Assembly (NCBI GenBank): GCA_004193595.1
Contig: RPGQ01000077.1
Coordinates: 136,091 to 200,090 of the forward strand
Reading direction: 5' to 3'
DNA from: Desulfobacteraceae bacterium Eth-SRB2
Lineage (GTDB): Bacteria > Desulfobacterota > Desulfobacteria > Desulfobacterales > UBA11574
DNA: 64,000 bases
The position numbers were made by a program, and so were the translations under genes. Shown here one piece after another: positions 29,621 through 39,868 of this stretch. The notes under the pieces were generated by a model, which saw only the letters and a program-made list of their open reading frames with translations, ran no database searches and was not told the origin of the DNA. Numbering within the stretch: the stretch's first letter is position 1; each line of letters starts with the position of its first letter.

Positions 29621-30937
29621 ATGGCAAAACATGAAACCCCTTTGTTGGATCAGCTGGAAACCGGTCCATGGCCGAGTTTTGTGACCGATATTAAGCGGGA
29701 GGCTGAATCAAGGGCAAAGAATGAAAAAAACGTTGAATACCAGATTCCTCAGGATTGTTGTGACGATCTTTTGGGCGTGCTTGAACTTTCCTACAAGCAC
29801 GGCAGGACCCACTGGAAACACGGCGGCATCGTCGGGGTATTTGGCTACGGAGGCGGCGTAATCGGCAGGTATTGCGACCAGCCCGAGATGTTTCCGGGCG
29901 TTGCCCATTTTCACACCATGCGTGTGTCCCAGCCTGCCGGTAAATTCTATACCACCAAATACCTTGAAGAGATTTGCGATCTCTGGGAGCGACGCGGAAG
30001 CGGCCTGACCAACATGCATGGTTCAACAGGAGATATTATTTTCCTGGGCACCACAACCCCTCAGCTTGAAGAGACCTTCTGGGAATTGGGACATAACCTG
30101 GATCAGGATCTGGGCGGTTCCGGGTCAAATCTTAGAACACCTTCAGACTGTGTGGGCCAGGCTCGATGTGAATGGTCTTGCTATGACACCCAGGCTATCT
30201 GCCATGATCTCACCGTTGAATACCAGGATGAGCTTCATCGACCGGCATTTCCCTATAAGTTTAAATTTAAATTCGACGGATGCCCCAACTGTTGCGTTGC
30301 ATCGATCGCACGGTCGGACCTGTCGTTTGTCGGAACCTGGCGTGATGATATCAAAATAGATCAGGAAGCGGTTAAAGCCTATGTGGGCGGTGAATTTCCT
30401 TCCAACGGCGGCGCCCATGCCGGTCGTGACTGGGGGCCGTTTGACATCCAGAAAGAGGTGATCGATCTTTGTCCAACCGGCTGCATGAGGTATGAAGACG
30501 GCAAGCTGGAGATTAACACCCCTGAGTGTACAAGATGCATGCACTGCATCAATGTCATGCCCAGAGCCTTGAGACCAGGCAATGACAAGGGCTGCTCAAT
30601 TCTTGCAGGAGCAAAAGCCCCGATCCTTGACGGTGCTCAAATGGGTTCCCTTATTGTTCCGTTTATTAAGGTGGAAGAACCTTACGATGAAATCAAGGAG
30701 ACCGTCATCGAGCCCATCTGGGACTGGTGGATGGAAGAAGGGAAAAACCGCGAAAGACTTGGCGAACTCATGAAGCGCCAGGGCTTCCAGAAACTGCTTG
30801 AAGTGACGGGATTCAAGCCGGATCCGCGAATGGTCCAGGAACCCCGTACCAACCCATACATCTTCTGGAAAGAAGATGAAGTTGAAGGCGGATTTGATCG
30901 CGATATTAACGAATTTAGAAAACACCATCAGAGATAG
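29621..30937 (+). CDS. dsrA: Dissimilatory sulfite reductase alpha subunit
   Basis: MAKHETPLLDQLETGPWPSFVTDIKR...; siroheme/FeS cysteine motifs and ferredoxin-like insert typical of DsrA. Confidence 0.98.
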   Translation: MAKHETPLLDQLETGPWPSFVTDIKREAESRAKNEKNVEYQIPQDCCDDLLGVLELSYKHGRTHWKHGGIVGVFGYGGGVIGRYCDQPEMFPGVAHFHTMRVSQPAGKFYTTKYLEEICDLWERRGSGLTNMHGSTGDIIFLGTTTPQLEETFWELGHNLDQDLGGSGSNLRTPSDCVGQARCEWSCYDTQAICHDLTVEYQDELHRPAFPYKFKFKFDGCPNCCVASIARSDLSFVGTWRDDIKIDQEAVKAYVGGEFPSNGGAHAGRDWGPFDIQKEVIDLCPTGCMRYEDGKLEINTPECTRCMHCINVMPRALRPGNDKGCSILAGAKAPILDGAQMGSLIVPFIKVEEPYDEIKETVIEPIWDWWMEEGKNRERLGELMKRQGFQKLLEVTGFKPDPRMVQEPRTNPYIFWKEDEVEGGFDRDINEFRKHHQR

Positions 30938-30949
30938 GGGGTAATGACT

Positions 30950-32098
30950 ATGGCATTTGTATCTTCAGGTTACAATCCTGACAAGCCGATGGCAAACAGG
31001 ATAACCGACATCGGCCCAAGAAAATTTGACGAATTTTACCCTCCGGTAATCAAGAAAAACAAGGGTAAATGGCTGTATCATGAAATTTTGGAACCCGGCG
31101 TTCTGGTCCATGTGTCAGAAACCGGCGACGAAGTGTATACCGTAAGAGCCGGCGGGTGCAGACTTATGAGTGTATCACATATTCGTGAAATCTGCGAAAT
31201 TGCGAATAAGCATTGTGACGGTCATCTCAGGTTTACCACCCGCAACAACATTGAATTCATGGTGGACAGCAAGGAAAAAGTGGAGCCTTTGAAGCAGGAT
31301 CTTTTGAGCCGCAAGCAGGCCGGAGGCTGTTACAAGTTTCCCGTCGGGGGCACCGGCGCCGGAATTACCAACATAATTCATACCCAGGGCTGGATCCACT
31401 GTCACACACCGGCAACAGACGCATCCGGTACGGTTAAAGCTACCCTGGATGTGCTTTTTGATGATTTCACCAATATGCGGCTGCCGGCCCAGCTCCGGGT
31501 TTCCATGGCCTGCTGTCTGAACATGTGCGGCGCGGTCCATTGCTCGGATATCGCCATTCTGGGTTATCACCGCAAGCCGCCCATGCTGGACCATGAATAT
31601 ATGGACAAAATGTGCGAAATCCCACTGGCAATCGCTGCCTGTCCTACGGCTGCCATCAAACCGGCCAAGGTTACACTACCGGACGGAAAAGAGGTAAAAA
31701 GTGTTTCCGTAAACGAGCCCAGGTGTATGTTCTGCGGTAACTGCTACACCATGTGTCCTGCAATGCCGCTGGCAGATGATGTGGGCGACGGTATCGTGCT
31801 CATGGCAGGGGGAAAGGTATCCAACCGGATCAGCGCTCCCAAGTTCTCCAAGGTTGTTGTTGCCTTTATCCCCAACGAAATGCCTCGCTGGCCCACGATG
31901 ACCGATACTATCCAGAGAATTGTAGAGGCCTATGCTAAAGACGCCAACAAGTATGAACGTCTGGGCGAATGGGCGGAACGGATCGGGTGGGAAAGATTCT
32001 TTGAGAAAACTGAAATTGAGTTCACACACCATCTCATTGATGATTTCCGTGATCCGGCTTATTTTACCTGGCGCCAGACTTCACAGTTTAAATTCTAA
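30950..32098 (+). CDS. dsrB: Dissimilatory sulfite reductase beta subunit
   Basis: [47 protein letters not shown]...[18 protein letters not shown]; directly after dsrA. Confidence 0.98.
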   Translation: MAFVSSGYNPDKPMANRITDIGPRKFDEFYPPVIKKNKGKWLYHEILEPGVLVHVSETGDEVYTVRAGGCRLMSVSHIREICEIANKHCDGHLRFTTRNNIEFMVDSKEKVEPLKQDLLSRKQAGGCYKFPVGGTGAGITNIIHTQGWIHCHTPATDASGTVKATLDVLFDDFTNMRLPAQLRVSMACCLNMCGAVHCSDIAILGYHRKPPMLDHEYMDKMCEIPLAIAACPTAAIKPAKVTLPDGKEVKSVSVNEPRCMFCGNCYTMCPAMPLADDVGDGIVLMAGGKVSNRISAPKFSKVVVAFIPNEMPRWPTMTDTIQRIVEAYAKDANKYERLGEWAERIGWERFFEKTEIEFTHHLIDDFRDPAYFTWRQTSQFKF

Positions 32099-32164
32099 GC
32101 GCTAATATACCCGCAGGGGGTACACGCACAGTGTGCCCCCTGTATTATAAAAAGGGGTTTAATA

Positions 32165-32404
32165 ATGGAATACGAAGAAGCAAAACAAAAAATCGTAGAA
32201 GGACTTACAAAAAAGCTAAAAACAAAATCCAAATTTTACTTTAACGATCTTGCGAAAATAATCGGTGAAAAGCCCAGAGTAGCCAAAAAGCTGATTAACC
32301 AAATGATAACAGAGGAAGTCCTCGAGTACTGGTCCAGCGGAAGTACCTCAATGTACGGGCTTAAAGGTACGGGCAAGCAAGCACATAGCGAGCACGAAGA
32401 TTAA
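32165..32404 (+). CDS. dsrD: Dissimilatory sulfite reductase-associated protein DsrD
   Basis: 79 aa winged-helix-like protein directly after dsrB. Confidence 0.95.
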   Translation: MEYEEAKQKIVEGLTKKLKTKSKFYFNDLAKIIGEKPRVAKKLINQMITEEVLEYWSSGSTSMYGLKGTGKQAHSEHED

Positions 32405-32465
32405 TAGAAAAATTCTTTGTATTAAAAAGGCCGATCCGGAAAATATTTCAATTTAAGAACCTCCT

Positions 32466-33893
32466 TTGCAGCAGGAACATATGGATTTTCCCAGAATTTT
32501 AATTTCGGCCCTGCGGGGAGGATCGGGTAAGACCATACTGTCGATCGGAATCACTGCAGCATGGAAATCGTTTGGCAAACAGATAACACCTTTTAAAAAA
32601 GGTCCTGATTATATTGATGCGGGCTGGCTTGCCCTTGCGGCCGGCCGGCCCTGCTACAATCTTGACACCTTCTTGACCCAAAAAGAGCTTATCCTTGAAT
32701 CATTTCTCCTACATTCCAACAAAGGCGATATCTCTGTTATAGAGGGAAACCGGGGTCTTTACGATGGGATAGATATCCAAGGGAGTACCAGTACCGCGGA
32801 ACTGGCAAAACTGCTGAACACGCCGGTGATTCTTTGCATCGATTGTACAAAATCAACCCGAACCATGGCTGCAGCCGTTCTTGGATGTATGAAATTCGAT
32901 CCGGGTACCAAAATTAAAGGTGTTATTTTAAATCGTGTTGCCGGCCCCAGGCATGAAAAAGTCCTCCGAAAAAATATTGAGCACTACTGTAATATTCCCG
33001 TACTGGGTGCGGTTCCAAAACTGGACTGGCAAAATTTTCCTGAGCGGCACATGGGACTGTTACCCACACCGGAACACGGCTGGGCAAAGGATTCCATCCA
33101 AGCCGCATCTCAAATAGCCGGCCAATATATTGACCTTGAAGCCTTGGCCGCGGTTGCCGGTGATGCCGGCGAACTCCCTGTTTCAGCCGCACTTCAAGAA
33201 AGCAATTTCGCTGAAGCGGAATCTTTGCTTGATTCCGACCCGAAGCTACGGCCAAGAATCGGAATCATCAAGGACTCGGCCTTTCAGTTCTACTATCCGG
33301 AAAATATTGAAGCTCTTGAAGCTGCAGGCGCAGAAACAATATTTATAAGCCCTCTGGACAGCGATACGATTCCTCCCATAGATGCCCTTTATATCGGCGG
33401 CGGATTTCCTGAAACCCATGCCCTACAACTGGCCCGGAACGTAACATTCAGAGACCAATTAAAGTCTTTGGCAAATGACGGCCTTCCCATATACGCTGAA
33501 TGTGGCGGTCTGATGTATTTGGGAGAAGAACTGGTTCTGGATGAAAATTCATTTCCCATGGCCGGGGTCCTGCCGGTTGTCTTTGGATTTTCAAAAAAAC
33601 CTCAAGGACACGGATACACGGTGGTCACCGTGGAACAACCCAATCCGTATTTTAAAGTCGGCACCCAACTTAAAGGGCATGAGTTTCACTATTCGCGGGT
33701 TTTAAAATGGCGGGGGACGGATAACGATCTGGCGTTTAACATGAAAAGAGGCGCCGGTTTTATTAATCATCGTGACGGCGTCTGTTATAAAAACGTTCTG
33801 GCAACCTATACCCACATACATGCTCTGGGCACACCTTCCTGGGCCAAAGCCATGGTTCGTAATGCTATTGCCTACAAAAAATCAAAAAAATAG
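32466..33893 (+). CDS. dsrN: Cobyrinate a,c-diamide synthase (CbiA/CobB; DsrN in dsr loci)
   Basis: ALRGGSGKTILSIGITAAWKSFGKQITPFKKGPDYIDAGWLALAAGRPCYNLD...YAECGGLMYL; follows dsrABD; alternative ATG at 32481. Confidence 0.92.
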   Translation: MQQEHMDFPRILISALRGGSGKTILSIGITAAWKSFGKQITPFKKGPDYIDAGWLALAAGRPCYNLDTFLTQKELILESFLLHSNKGDISVIEGNRGLYDGIDIQGSTSTAELAKLLNTPVILCIDCTKSTRTMAAAVLGCMKFDPGTKIKGVILNRVAGPRHEKVLRKNIEHYCNIPVLGAVPKLDWQNFPERHMGLLPTPEHGWAKDSIQAASQIAGQYIDLEALAAVAGDAGELPVSAALQESNFAEAESLLDSDPKLRPRIGIIKDSAFQFYYPENIEALEAAGAETIFISPLDSDTIPPIDALYIGGGFPETHALQLARNVTFRDQLKSLANDGLPIYAECGGLMYLGEELVLDENSFPMAGVLPVVFGFSKKPQGHGYTVVTVEQPNPYFKVGTQLKGHEFHYSRVLKWRGTDNDLAFNMKRGAGFINHRDGVCYKNVLATYTHIHALGTPSWAKAMVRNAIAYKKSKK

Positions 33894-33961
33894 GGCAATC
33901 ATCTGATAACTGACGATCACCCTATTTTAAATATTCCTATATGATAGAATTTCCTAAAAGT

Positions 33962-34462
33962 TTATTTCTTCTTCTGGGGATGGCACTGTTTGCACGTTGT
34001 AGGTGCTGCGCCTGCATCTTTTGATTTTAACTTCTTGCTTTTGTTGAACTTTTTGTGGCAGCCCTTGCAATTATCATGAATGGCATTGGCGTGGTATTCG
34101 CGTTTTTGTTCCTTTGACAGCCCTTTTGCTTCCTTGCCTTTGATATATCCGGGTTTTTTATGGCATTCAATGCAGTTTTTAACATCGTCACATTCTTTTA
34201 AATTGGTCAGCGGTTTATTGTCCTTATCGTGATGACACTCTCCGCAACCGGCTTTATAAAGGTCAGGATTTTGTTCCACGTATTCCTTTGTGTGCTTGAG
34301 GTGGGAAAATGTTACAATGGACTTGGTATGTTTGGCATACGCCTTGTTTTCCATTTTAATTTCATCTTTTACCGAGGTTCCGGCATAAATTCCGGCAACA
34401 ACAAACAAAGTAGCAATTACAGCGACTACCGATGTTACAAAATACCTTTTATTCATAAACAC
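33962..34462 (-). CDS. Class III tetraheme cytochrome c (cytochrome c3 family)
   Basis: Signal peptide; four CxxCH motifs (CGECHH, CIECHK, CKGCHK, CKQCHP). Confidence 0.9.
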   Translation of the reverse strand: MFMNKRYFVTSVVAVIATLFVVAGIYAGTSVKDEIKMENKAYAKHTKSIVTFSHLKHTKEYVEQNPDLYKAGCGECHHDKDNKPLTNLKECDDVKNCIECHKKPGYIKGKEAKGLSKEQKREYHANAIHDNCKGCHKKFNKSKKLKSKDAGAAPTTCKQCHPQKKK

Positions 34463-34547
34463 CTTTACCCTCCTTTAAATTTATAAATTAAGTTATTAGA
34501 CACGAAATTATCTATCAACCGGATGTTACTCTGTCAACGATAAAAAG

Positions 34548-34823
34548 CAGGGCAAACGCATTTGAATCACAATACAGGGAGAACGCTCCACGACGGCGGG
34601 TATCTCTTTCCAACCGACTGAAACTTGTGCTTAAGCACCTGTAAGCCCGAGCCGCGCCAAAGTTTTTAAGAACAATTCATCGCTAAGTTATCTCATAGAT
34701 TTTTAAGTCATAATTTTATACGGCTCGGACTAACGCGTGCTAAAGTCCTTCAAACAGTCAGTCGGTTTCCAAGAGAAACACCCCGTCGCTACGCTGAATC
34801 AAAATCAAATATGTTTGCCCTGA
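34548..34823. mobile_element. MITE-like element, 276 bp, TIR CAGGGCAAACxxATTTGA, probable 9-bp TSD GATAAAAAG
   Basis: CAGGGCAAACGCATTTGA at left, TCAAATATGTTTGCCCTG at right; GATAAAAAG at 34539-34547 and 34824-34832; no ORF. Confidence 0.8.
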
Positions 34824-34886
34824 GATAAAAAGAGATCTTTAAAAAAAATCTTTTTTACAGGATTGCAATGGTATTATTTTATTTTT

Positions 34887-35642
34887 CTATTTATTATCGT
34901 TATTATTGTCCTCTTCAAAGCTCTTTTTTCCGAAAATTCCGGCGCCGACAATACTTATTTCGTAAAGCACTATCAAGGGCAACGCCATCATGACCTGCGT
35001 CACAACATCCGGAGGGGTTAAGATCGCTGCACCGACAAAGAATAAAAGAAGCGCATACTTTCTGTTTTTCTTTAAAAAGCTTACGGAGACCATGCCAAGT
35101 CTGGCAAGAAAGGTAATAATCAAAGGGAGTTCAAAAACAAGTCCAAAAGCAAGTAACAATTTTGAGGCAAAACTTAAATACTCCCGCATGGAGGGAAGCG
35201 GCTGTATTATTTCAGAGGCAAATCCTAAAAAAAACTTAAAACCGTATGGAAATACAATAAAATATCCGAAAGATGCACCGCCGACAAAGAAAAAAGTTGA
35301 TAGAACCACAACGGGAACCATGAGCCGTTTTTCTTTATTATAGAGTCCGGGAGCAACAAACATCCAGAACTGATAAAAGATTACAGGAGTCGCCAGAATG
35401 ATGCCGGAAAGAAATGCCACTTTCAAGTAAGTAAAGAACGCTTCGGGAAGACCGGTAAAAATAAGCTTATCCCCGGTTTGCATGACGCTTATCAGGGGTC
35501 GAGTTAAAATTTGAAACAGTTTTTCTTTAAAGAAGTATGACGAAACAAAACCAATACCCACGGCTATGAAACAGACAATTAGACGTTTTCTGAGCTCTTC
35601 GAGGTGTGTGGTAAAAGGAATTTTTTCTTGTTCATCCATCAC
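34887..35642 (-). CDS. tatC: Twin-arginine translocase subunit TatC
   Basis: PFTTHLEELRKRLIVCFIAVGIGF...six TM segments...FGLVFELPLIITFLARLGMV. Confidence 0.95.
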   Translation of the reverse strand: MMDEQEKIPFTTHLEELRKRLIVCFIAVGIGFVSSYFFKEKLFQILTRPLISVMQTGDKLIFTGLPEAFFTYLKVAFLSGIILATPVIFYQFWMFVAPGLYNKEKRLMVPVVVLSTFFFVGGASFGYFIVFPYGFKFFLGFASEIIQPLPSMREYLSFASKLLLAFGLVFELPLIITFLARLGMVSVSFLKKNRKYALLLFFVGAAILTPPDVVTQVMMALPLIVLYEISIVGAGIFGKKSFEEDNNNDNK

Positions 35643-35679
35643 TTAACGGACTTTCCGAATCTTTATTTCCGGTTTCATT

Positions 35680-35964
35680 TTATTCTTTATCAAAATCGGC
35701 AGAAAGGTTTTGGTCTTGGGATCCGGCATCGACCTTTACATCCATAGCATCCCTAATCTCTTTGCTCATATCATCAAAGGTTGATTTAGCCTCCTTTAAT
35801 TCATCATCGATTTCCAGAGTTTCTTTTAACTCGGATGTGGCTCGCTTAAACTCGGCAAAAGCCCGTCCCAAAGATTTTGCGAGATCCGGAAGTTTTTTGG
35901 GTCCAATAACAATCAGTGCGATTGCCAGGATCAATATCATTTCCGGCATGCCGATGCCAAACAT
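35680..35964 (-). CDS. tatB: Sec-independent translocase TatA/TatB family protein
   Basis: [47 protein letters not shown]; adjacent to tatC. Confidence 0.9.
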   Translation of the reverse strand: MFGIGMPEMILILAIALIVIGPKKLPDLAKSLGRAFAEFKRATSELKETLEIDDELKEAKSTFDDMSKEIRDAMDVKVDAGSQDQNLSADFDKE

Positions 35965-36303
35965 ATATAACTCCTAAATGGTGAAAGAAAGTTAATCAAA
36001 ACTGATAAGGTGTCAATACGTAATGGTTTTATAAAAAAGAGTCAAGAATAACTCACCCGGATAAACCTGGAAAGTGACTAAAATTTGAAGTGAACTAAAT
36101 TGAGCTAAAGTTAACCCGCCACCGACCTTTGGCGGATTAATGTATGTGCCTTTGGCACTATCAATTTAAATAAAAATTGATTTGCGCTGAAAGCGCTTTC
36201 CTCAACTTTAGGCATTTTAGATCACTTTAGATCACTTCACACTTTTTTAAGGGATTATTTTTACAAATAAAATGCATAAAATTCACAACTAAAACAATAA
36301 AAA

Positions 36304-37533
36304 CTATTCGAGTGCATCCGGTTTTAGGACAAGAAAATAGAGAGTGCCGTGGTGCTGCATATGACCGGCCGCTATTTCCGCATAGGTTCCATCACCCCAG
36401 AACAAATCCGCCCGACCCGGCCCATTGATTGCCCCGCCGGTGTCCTGATTCAGAACAAATCGAGAAAACTCCGACCATTCGTAAATTTTCCCGCTGCCAT
36501 TTATTAAAGGCTTTTGGGTTTGGATAAAGGCCAGTCCGGCTCGAGGGAACAGACGTCGGTCCAAAGCAATTGATCGGCCCGGCGTCAATTTAACTTCCAG
36601 GTAGCCGATGGGACCGTCTTCTTCGATTTTAAAAAATACATAACTTGGGTTATAATTCAAGATGGTTTCAACCTCTTCGGGATGGTCGTTCAAATAAGCA
36701 CGAATCTTTTGCATAGACATTTCCTCGCGAGGTATTTTGTCGGTGTCGATAAGCAGCTTGCCGATACTCCGATACGGATGGCCGTTTGTGGTATGATAAT
36801 GGACGTGAAGGGTTTCGTCGTTATTAAGATTAATTTTCCCGGAACCCTGGATTTGCAAAAAGAAGAGGTCAATTGGGTCTTTAAGCCAGACAATCTCTCG
36901 AGTCTTTCCCTCAAGCATCCCCTTATAATCTATGTCGTTGCGGTCATAATAGGGCACGACTGTTTGGTCGGTATATCTGCCAATAATTTTTTTTCCCTTA
37001 AATTCCGGTCGAAACAAGGAAAGATTAATCGTCGTAAGGTCTTCGGGGCGGGCGTAAATTGGGAATCGGTACTCAGTACTTTGTTCCAGGCTTCCTTCTA
37101 AAGAAGGTTCGTAATATCCTGTAAAAAAAACCTGTCCCGGGTTGCCGTTGCCCACAGACCGGTAAACCAGGTACTTTAAATGAATAAATTCTTTCAGATC
37201 CTGTATTGACGGTTTGGTTTGAATAAAATCCAGAAAGTGTTCCATAGATCTTATCATATGGGCGGCATCAAAGACGTCTTCGCCGAACCTGAACTTCCTG
37301 TCAGCCGGAATTTTGTTAAGATACAACATGCTTTTCAGAATGCCATGCTCCAAACCGTCATAGTCCATATCATCAGAAAATTCGGGATAGTCCGACGAAG
37401 CTATTCTTATTAGCCCGGTTTCCCTGACCTTTGGTACTTCTTTTTTAAAGAGGGTGCATCCTGCGAACAATATAGAAAAGAACACCGCTAAGAAAATAAT
37501 TGAATTATATCTTTTATTAACCCAAGGATTCAT
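36304..37533 (-). CDS. mltA: Murein transglycosylase A (MltA)
   Basis: Lipoprotein signal; VFFTGYYEPSLEGS; FFLQIQGSGKINL; LNQDTGGAINGPGRADLFWGDG. Confidence 0.93.
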   Translation of the reverse strand: MNPWVNKRYNSIIFLAVFFSILFAGCTLFKKEVPKVRETGLIRIASSDYPEFSDDMDYDGLEHGILKSMLYLNKIPADRKFRFGEDVFDAAHMIRSMEHFLDFIQTKPSIQDLKEFIHLKYLVYRSVGNGNPGQVFFTGYYEPSLEGSLEQSTEYRFPIYARPEDLTTINLSLFRPEFKGKKIIGRYTDQTVVPYYDRNDIDYKGMLEGKTREIVWLKDPIDLFFLQIQGSGKINLNNDETLHVHYHTTNGHPYRSIGKLLIDTDKIPREEMSMQKIRAYLNDHPEEVETILNYNPSYVFFKIEEDGPIGYLEVKLTPGRSIALDRRLFPRAGLAFIQTQKPLINGSGKIYEWSEFSRFVLNQDTGGAINGPGRADLFWGDGTYAEIAAGHMQHHGTLYFLVLKPDALE

Positions 37534-37537
37534 TTAT

Positions 37538-37715
37538 GACGGCCTCATAAAAAGTCAGTCTTTGGTGGCAAAGTAAAAAGCTCCAAATTCCCCCGAATAA
37601 ATCTCTCAAGATAAAAAGGCGTCGCAAAAATCCGAGGAATGAGAAGTAATTATAGTATGTTGCAGTGACGAGGACTGCAGCGCAACGCAGAAGTTGGACT
37701 TTTTACGAAGCCATC
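37538..37715. mobile_element. MITE-like element family P2, copy B
   Basis: GACGGCCTCATAAAAAGTC ... GACTTTTTACGAAGCCATC; shared GCGTCGCAAA and AACGCAGAAGTTGGACTTTTTACGA with copy A; flanked by ATTTAT direct repeats. Confidence 0.75.
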
Positions 37716-37717
37716 AT

Positions 37718-38005
37718 TTATAATCTATTTGTAGCCATATGTATTAAAAAAAATAAGATGCCGATACAAAACAACAGAATAAATAACGGCATTGTAACAA
37801 GAAAACTCACTAAATTTTGAATGCCGTCCCATGAAATGCTATCAATCCACTTAAAATGGTCCTGGCCAACAACACTGACAAGAGATAAGCTCTTGAAAGC
37901 AAATTTTTCTTCATTGCCCATTACTGAAGATATGGCTTGAAAAAGGAGTATCAATCCACTAAAGAGCCACGAAGTCAAACCGGCCATAGTATATTTCGAC
38001 ATCAC
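37718..38005 (-). CDS. Small hypothetical membrane protein
   Basis: 95 aa with two hydrophobic segments; start after an AGAGAGG-like RBS. Confidence 0.5.
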   Translation of the reverse strand: MMSKYTMAGLTSWLFSGLILLFQAISSVMGNEEKFAFKSLSLVSVVGQDHFKWIDSISWDGIQNLVSFLVTMPLFILLFCIGILFFLIHMATNRL

Positions 38006-38036
38006 TCACCTCTCTGATTATTGTGATCGCTAAACC

Positions 38037-38522
38037 CTAACCCCCATTTTTCACAAACAAACCGCTTTTTCCCCCTGATTTTTCAAGAAGGCATATATCA
38101 GAGATGGTCATTGCACGATCATAGGACTTGCACATATCATATAGGGTCAGCCCGGCCACAGAAACTGCTGTCAGGGCTTCCATTTCAACACCGGTCTGAT
38201 CCATAGCGCGAACAGCCGCTTGGATTCTGATGGAATTTTTCCCTTTATCCGGGAAAAACTCCACGGCAATATGGGTTATATTTAACGGATGGCACATGGG
38301 AATAAGATCCCAAGTCTTTTTTGCGGCCATGATACCGGCGATTCTTGCCGTCTCAAGAACATTCCCCTTTTTGGCCGTCTGATTGAGTATTTTCTCAAGT
38401 GTTTCCTGATTCATGGAAACAATCCCCTGGGCCATGGCAACCCGCAACGTCGGTTCCTTACCGGACACATCCACCATCCGAACCCGCCCCTTTTTATCGA
38501 TGTGGGTGAATTCTTTCATAAC
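38037..38522 (-). CDS. moaC: Cyclic pyranopterin monophosphate synthase accessory protein MoaC
   Basis: FTHIDKKGRVRMVDVSGKEPTLRVA...LIPMCHPLNIT...GVEMEALTAVSVAGLTLYDMCKS. Confidence 0.96.
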   Translation of the reverse strand, partial: VMKEFTHIDKKGRVRMVDVSGKEPTLRVAMAQGIVSMNQETLEKILNQTAKKGNVLETARIAGIMAAKKTWDLIPMCHPLNITHIAVEFFPDKGKNSIRIQAAVRAMDQTGVEMEALTAVSVAGLTLYDMCKSYDRAMTISDICLLEKSGGKSGLFVKNGG

Positions 38523-38814
38523 ACACTCCATTTCAAATGGATCCAATAATGTTTTTCATTTATCCATATAAGATACATTATTTAAAATGATAATGAAATC
38601 CTGCGATGGAAGGAAAATAATAAATTTATAAAATCGTTCACACTGCTTTATTACACTGAAATGGTTATACCCTTTGGTGTAAAAACTAATACATATTATA
38701 TGTAATGCCAAGAATTAAAAATTATAAAAAGCAAGCATCCATGAGGGGTATTTTATTCTGAATGTGCATCGTGTTTATAAATAGATTAGAGTCTTTTTAA
38801 GTTCAGAGATTTTC

Positions 38815-39453
38815 TTAAAAATCAAACAATTTGAGTTGCTTATCTTGCTCTTTTTTCTGCTTTTTCTTGTTTTCAGCGATCTTACGGTTGATCTCTGTGC
38901 GTCTTGCCTTTTTCTCTCCGGCTTTACGCTCTTTAAGGCGCTTTTGTTCGGCCATAAATTTTTCCAATTCCTTCGTCTCTTCTTCATCGGCCACTTCGTA
39001 GATAATATCAAGTTTCGGCAACATGCTTTTGGGGATTACCAACCCATTGGGCAGTTCAACCAGGGTCAAAGCATCAGAAATCTCCGGGCTGCGTAGGCCT
39101 TCAGCTCCCATTTCCAGATTACAGGCCTTTTCAATCTGTGTGGCCTTATTGCCGACCGTGGATTTTTTAGTGCCAAAAAAATCACAAACCGTGTCCGCCG
39201 AAAGGAAAAACTCGTTTTCCGGGTCAAACAGGAAATTAAGACGAGCAATCACATAAATTATCGAGGCAGCCCATATTTCTTTTTTGCCTCGGGTAATGGA
39301 AATCTTCCGCTTTCGTCCTAACATTTCGCAAAGCTCAATGGCATAGCCATAGAGTTCATCATCCAAGTGTTCTTCGCAAAAGGCCAGCACCAGCCCTTTG
39401 ATTTCTTCGAGTCGTTGCTTTTTATTCGATATTCTTTCATTCACCGACATCAC
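38815..39453 (-). CDS. DUF6398-like domain protein with Lys-rich C-terminus
   Basis: FCEEHLDDELYGYAIELCEMLGRKRKISITRGKKEIWAASIIYVIARLNFLFDPENEFFLSADTVCDFFGTKKSTVGNKATQIEK. Confidence 0.65.
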   Translation of the reverse strand: MMSVNERISNKKQRLEEIKGLVLAFCEEHLDDELYGYAIELCEMLGRKRKISITRGKKEIWAASIIYVIARLNFLFDPENEFFLSADTVCDFFGTKKSTVGNKATQIEKACNLEMGAEGLRSPEISDALTLVELPNGLVIPKSMLPKLDIIYEVADEEETKELEKFMAEQKRLKERKAGEKKARRTEINRKIAENKKKQKKEQDKQLKLFDF

Positions 39454-39764
39454 CCTATCGTTTCTACAAAATACGCTTCATCCCAAATTTCAGTGTTCCC
39501 ACCAAGCGTATCTCTTATCAGGGGAAATTTTTCCAGTATGGCATCGTTGGAAAATTGCTTTCTCAGAACCTCAATGAAATAAGGCTCTAATTTGTCGATT
39601 TTTCTTATCATATCCTCTGGGTTGTCGAGATACCCCTTTTCATGGAGGAACCGGTAAAACAGTTTTAACGCAGGCGGCCCGTAAACATATTCCATCGGTT
39701 CGACCATCATCTTTCTCAAAAGGAAATCTTCAAAAAACTCAAGAAAATAAATATCCGGTACCAA
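39450..39764 (-). CDS. Hypothetical protein whose C-terminus (QFSNDAILEKFPLIRDTLGGNTEIWDEAYFVETIG) matches the C-terminus of the Y1 transposase at 45793-46464
   Basis: Direct comparison of translations; DNA similarity 39425-39570 vs 45770-45905. Confidence 0.6.
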   Translation of the reverse strand: MVPDIYFLEFFEDFLLRKMMVEPMEYVYGPPALKLFYRFLHEKGYLDNPEDMIRKIDKLEPYFIEVLRKQFSNDAILEKFPLIRDTLGGNTEIWDEAYFVETIG

Positions 39765-39868
39765 TTTTAAAACAAGGGTATCCCCCAGACTGGTGGGAAC
39801 TTATAAACTCATGTCCCATAGCCCATCCCTAATAGTTTCGCATAGAGAAAACAAGAATGGCGCAAGTT

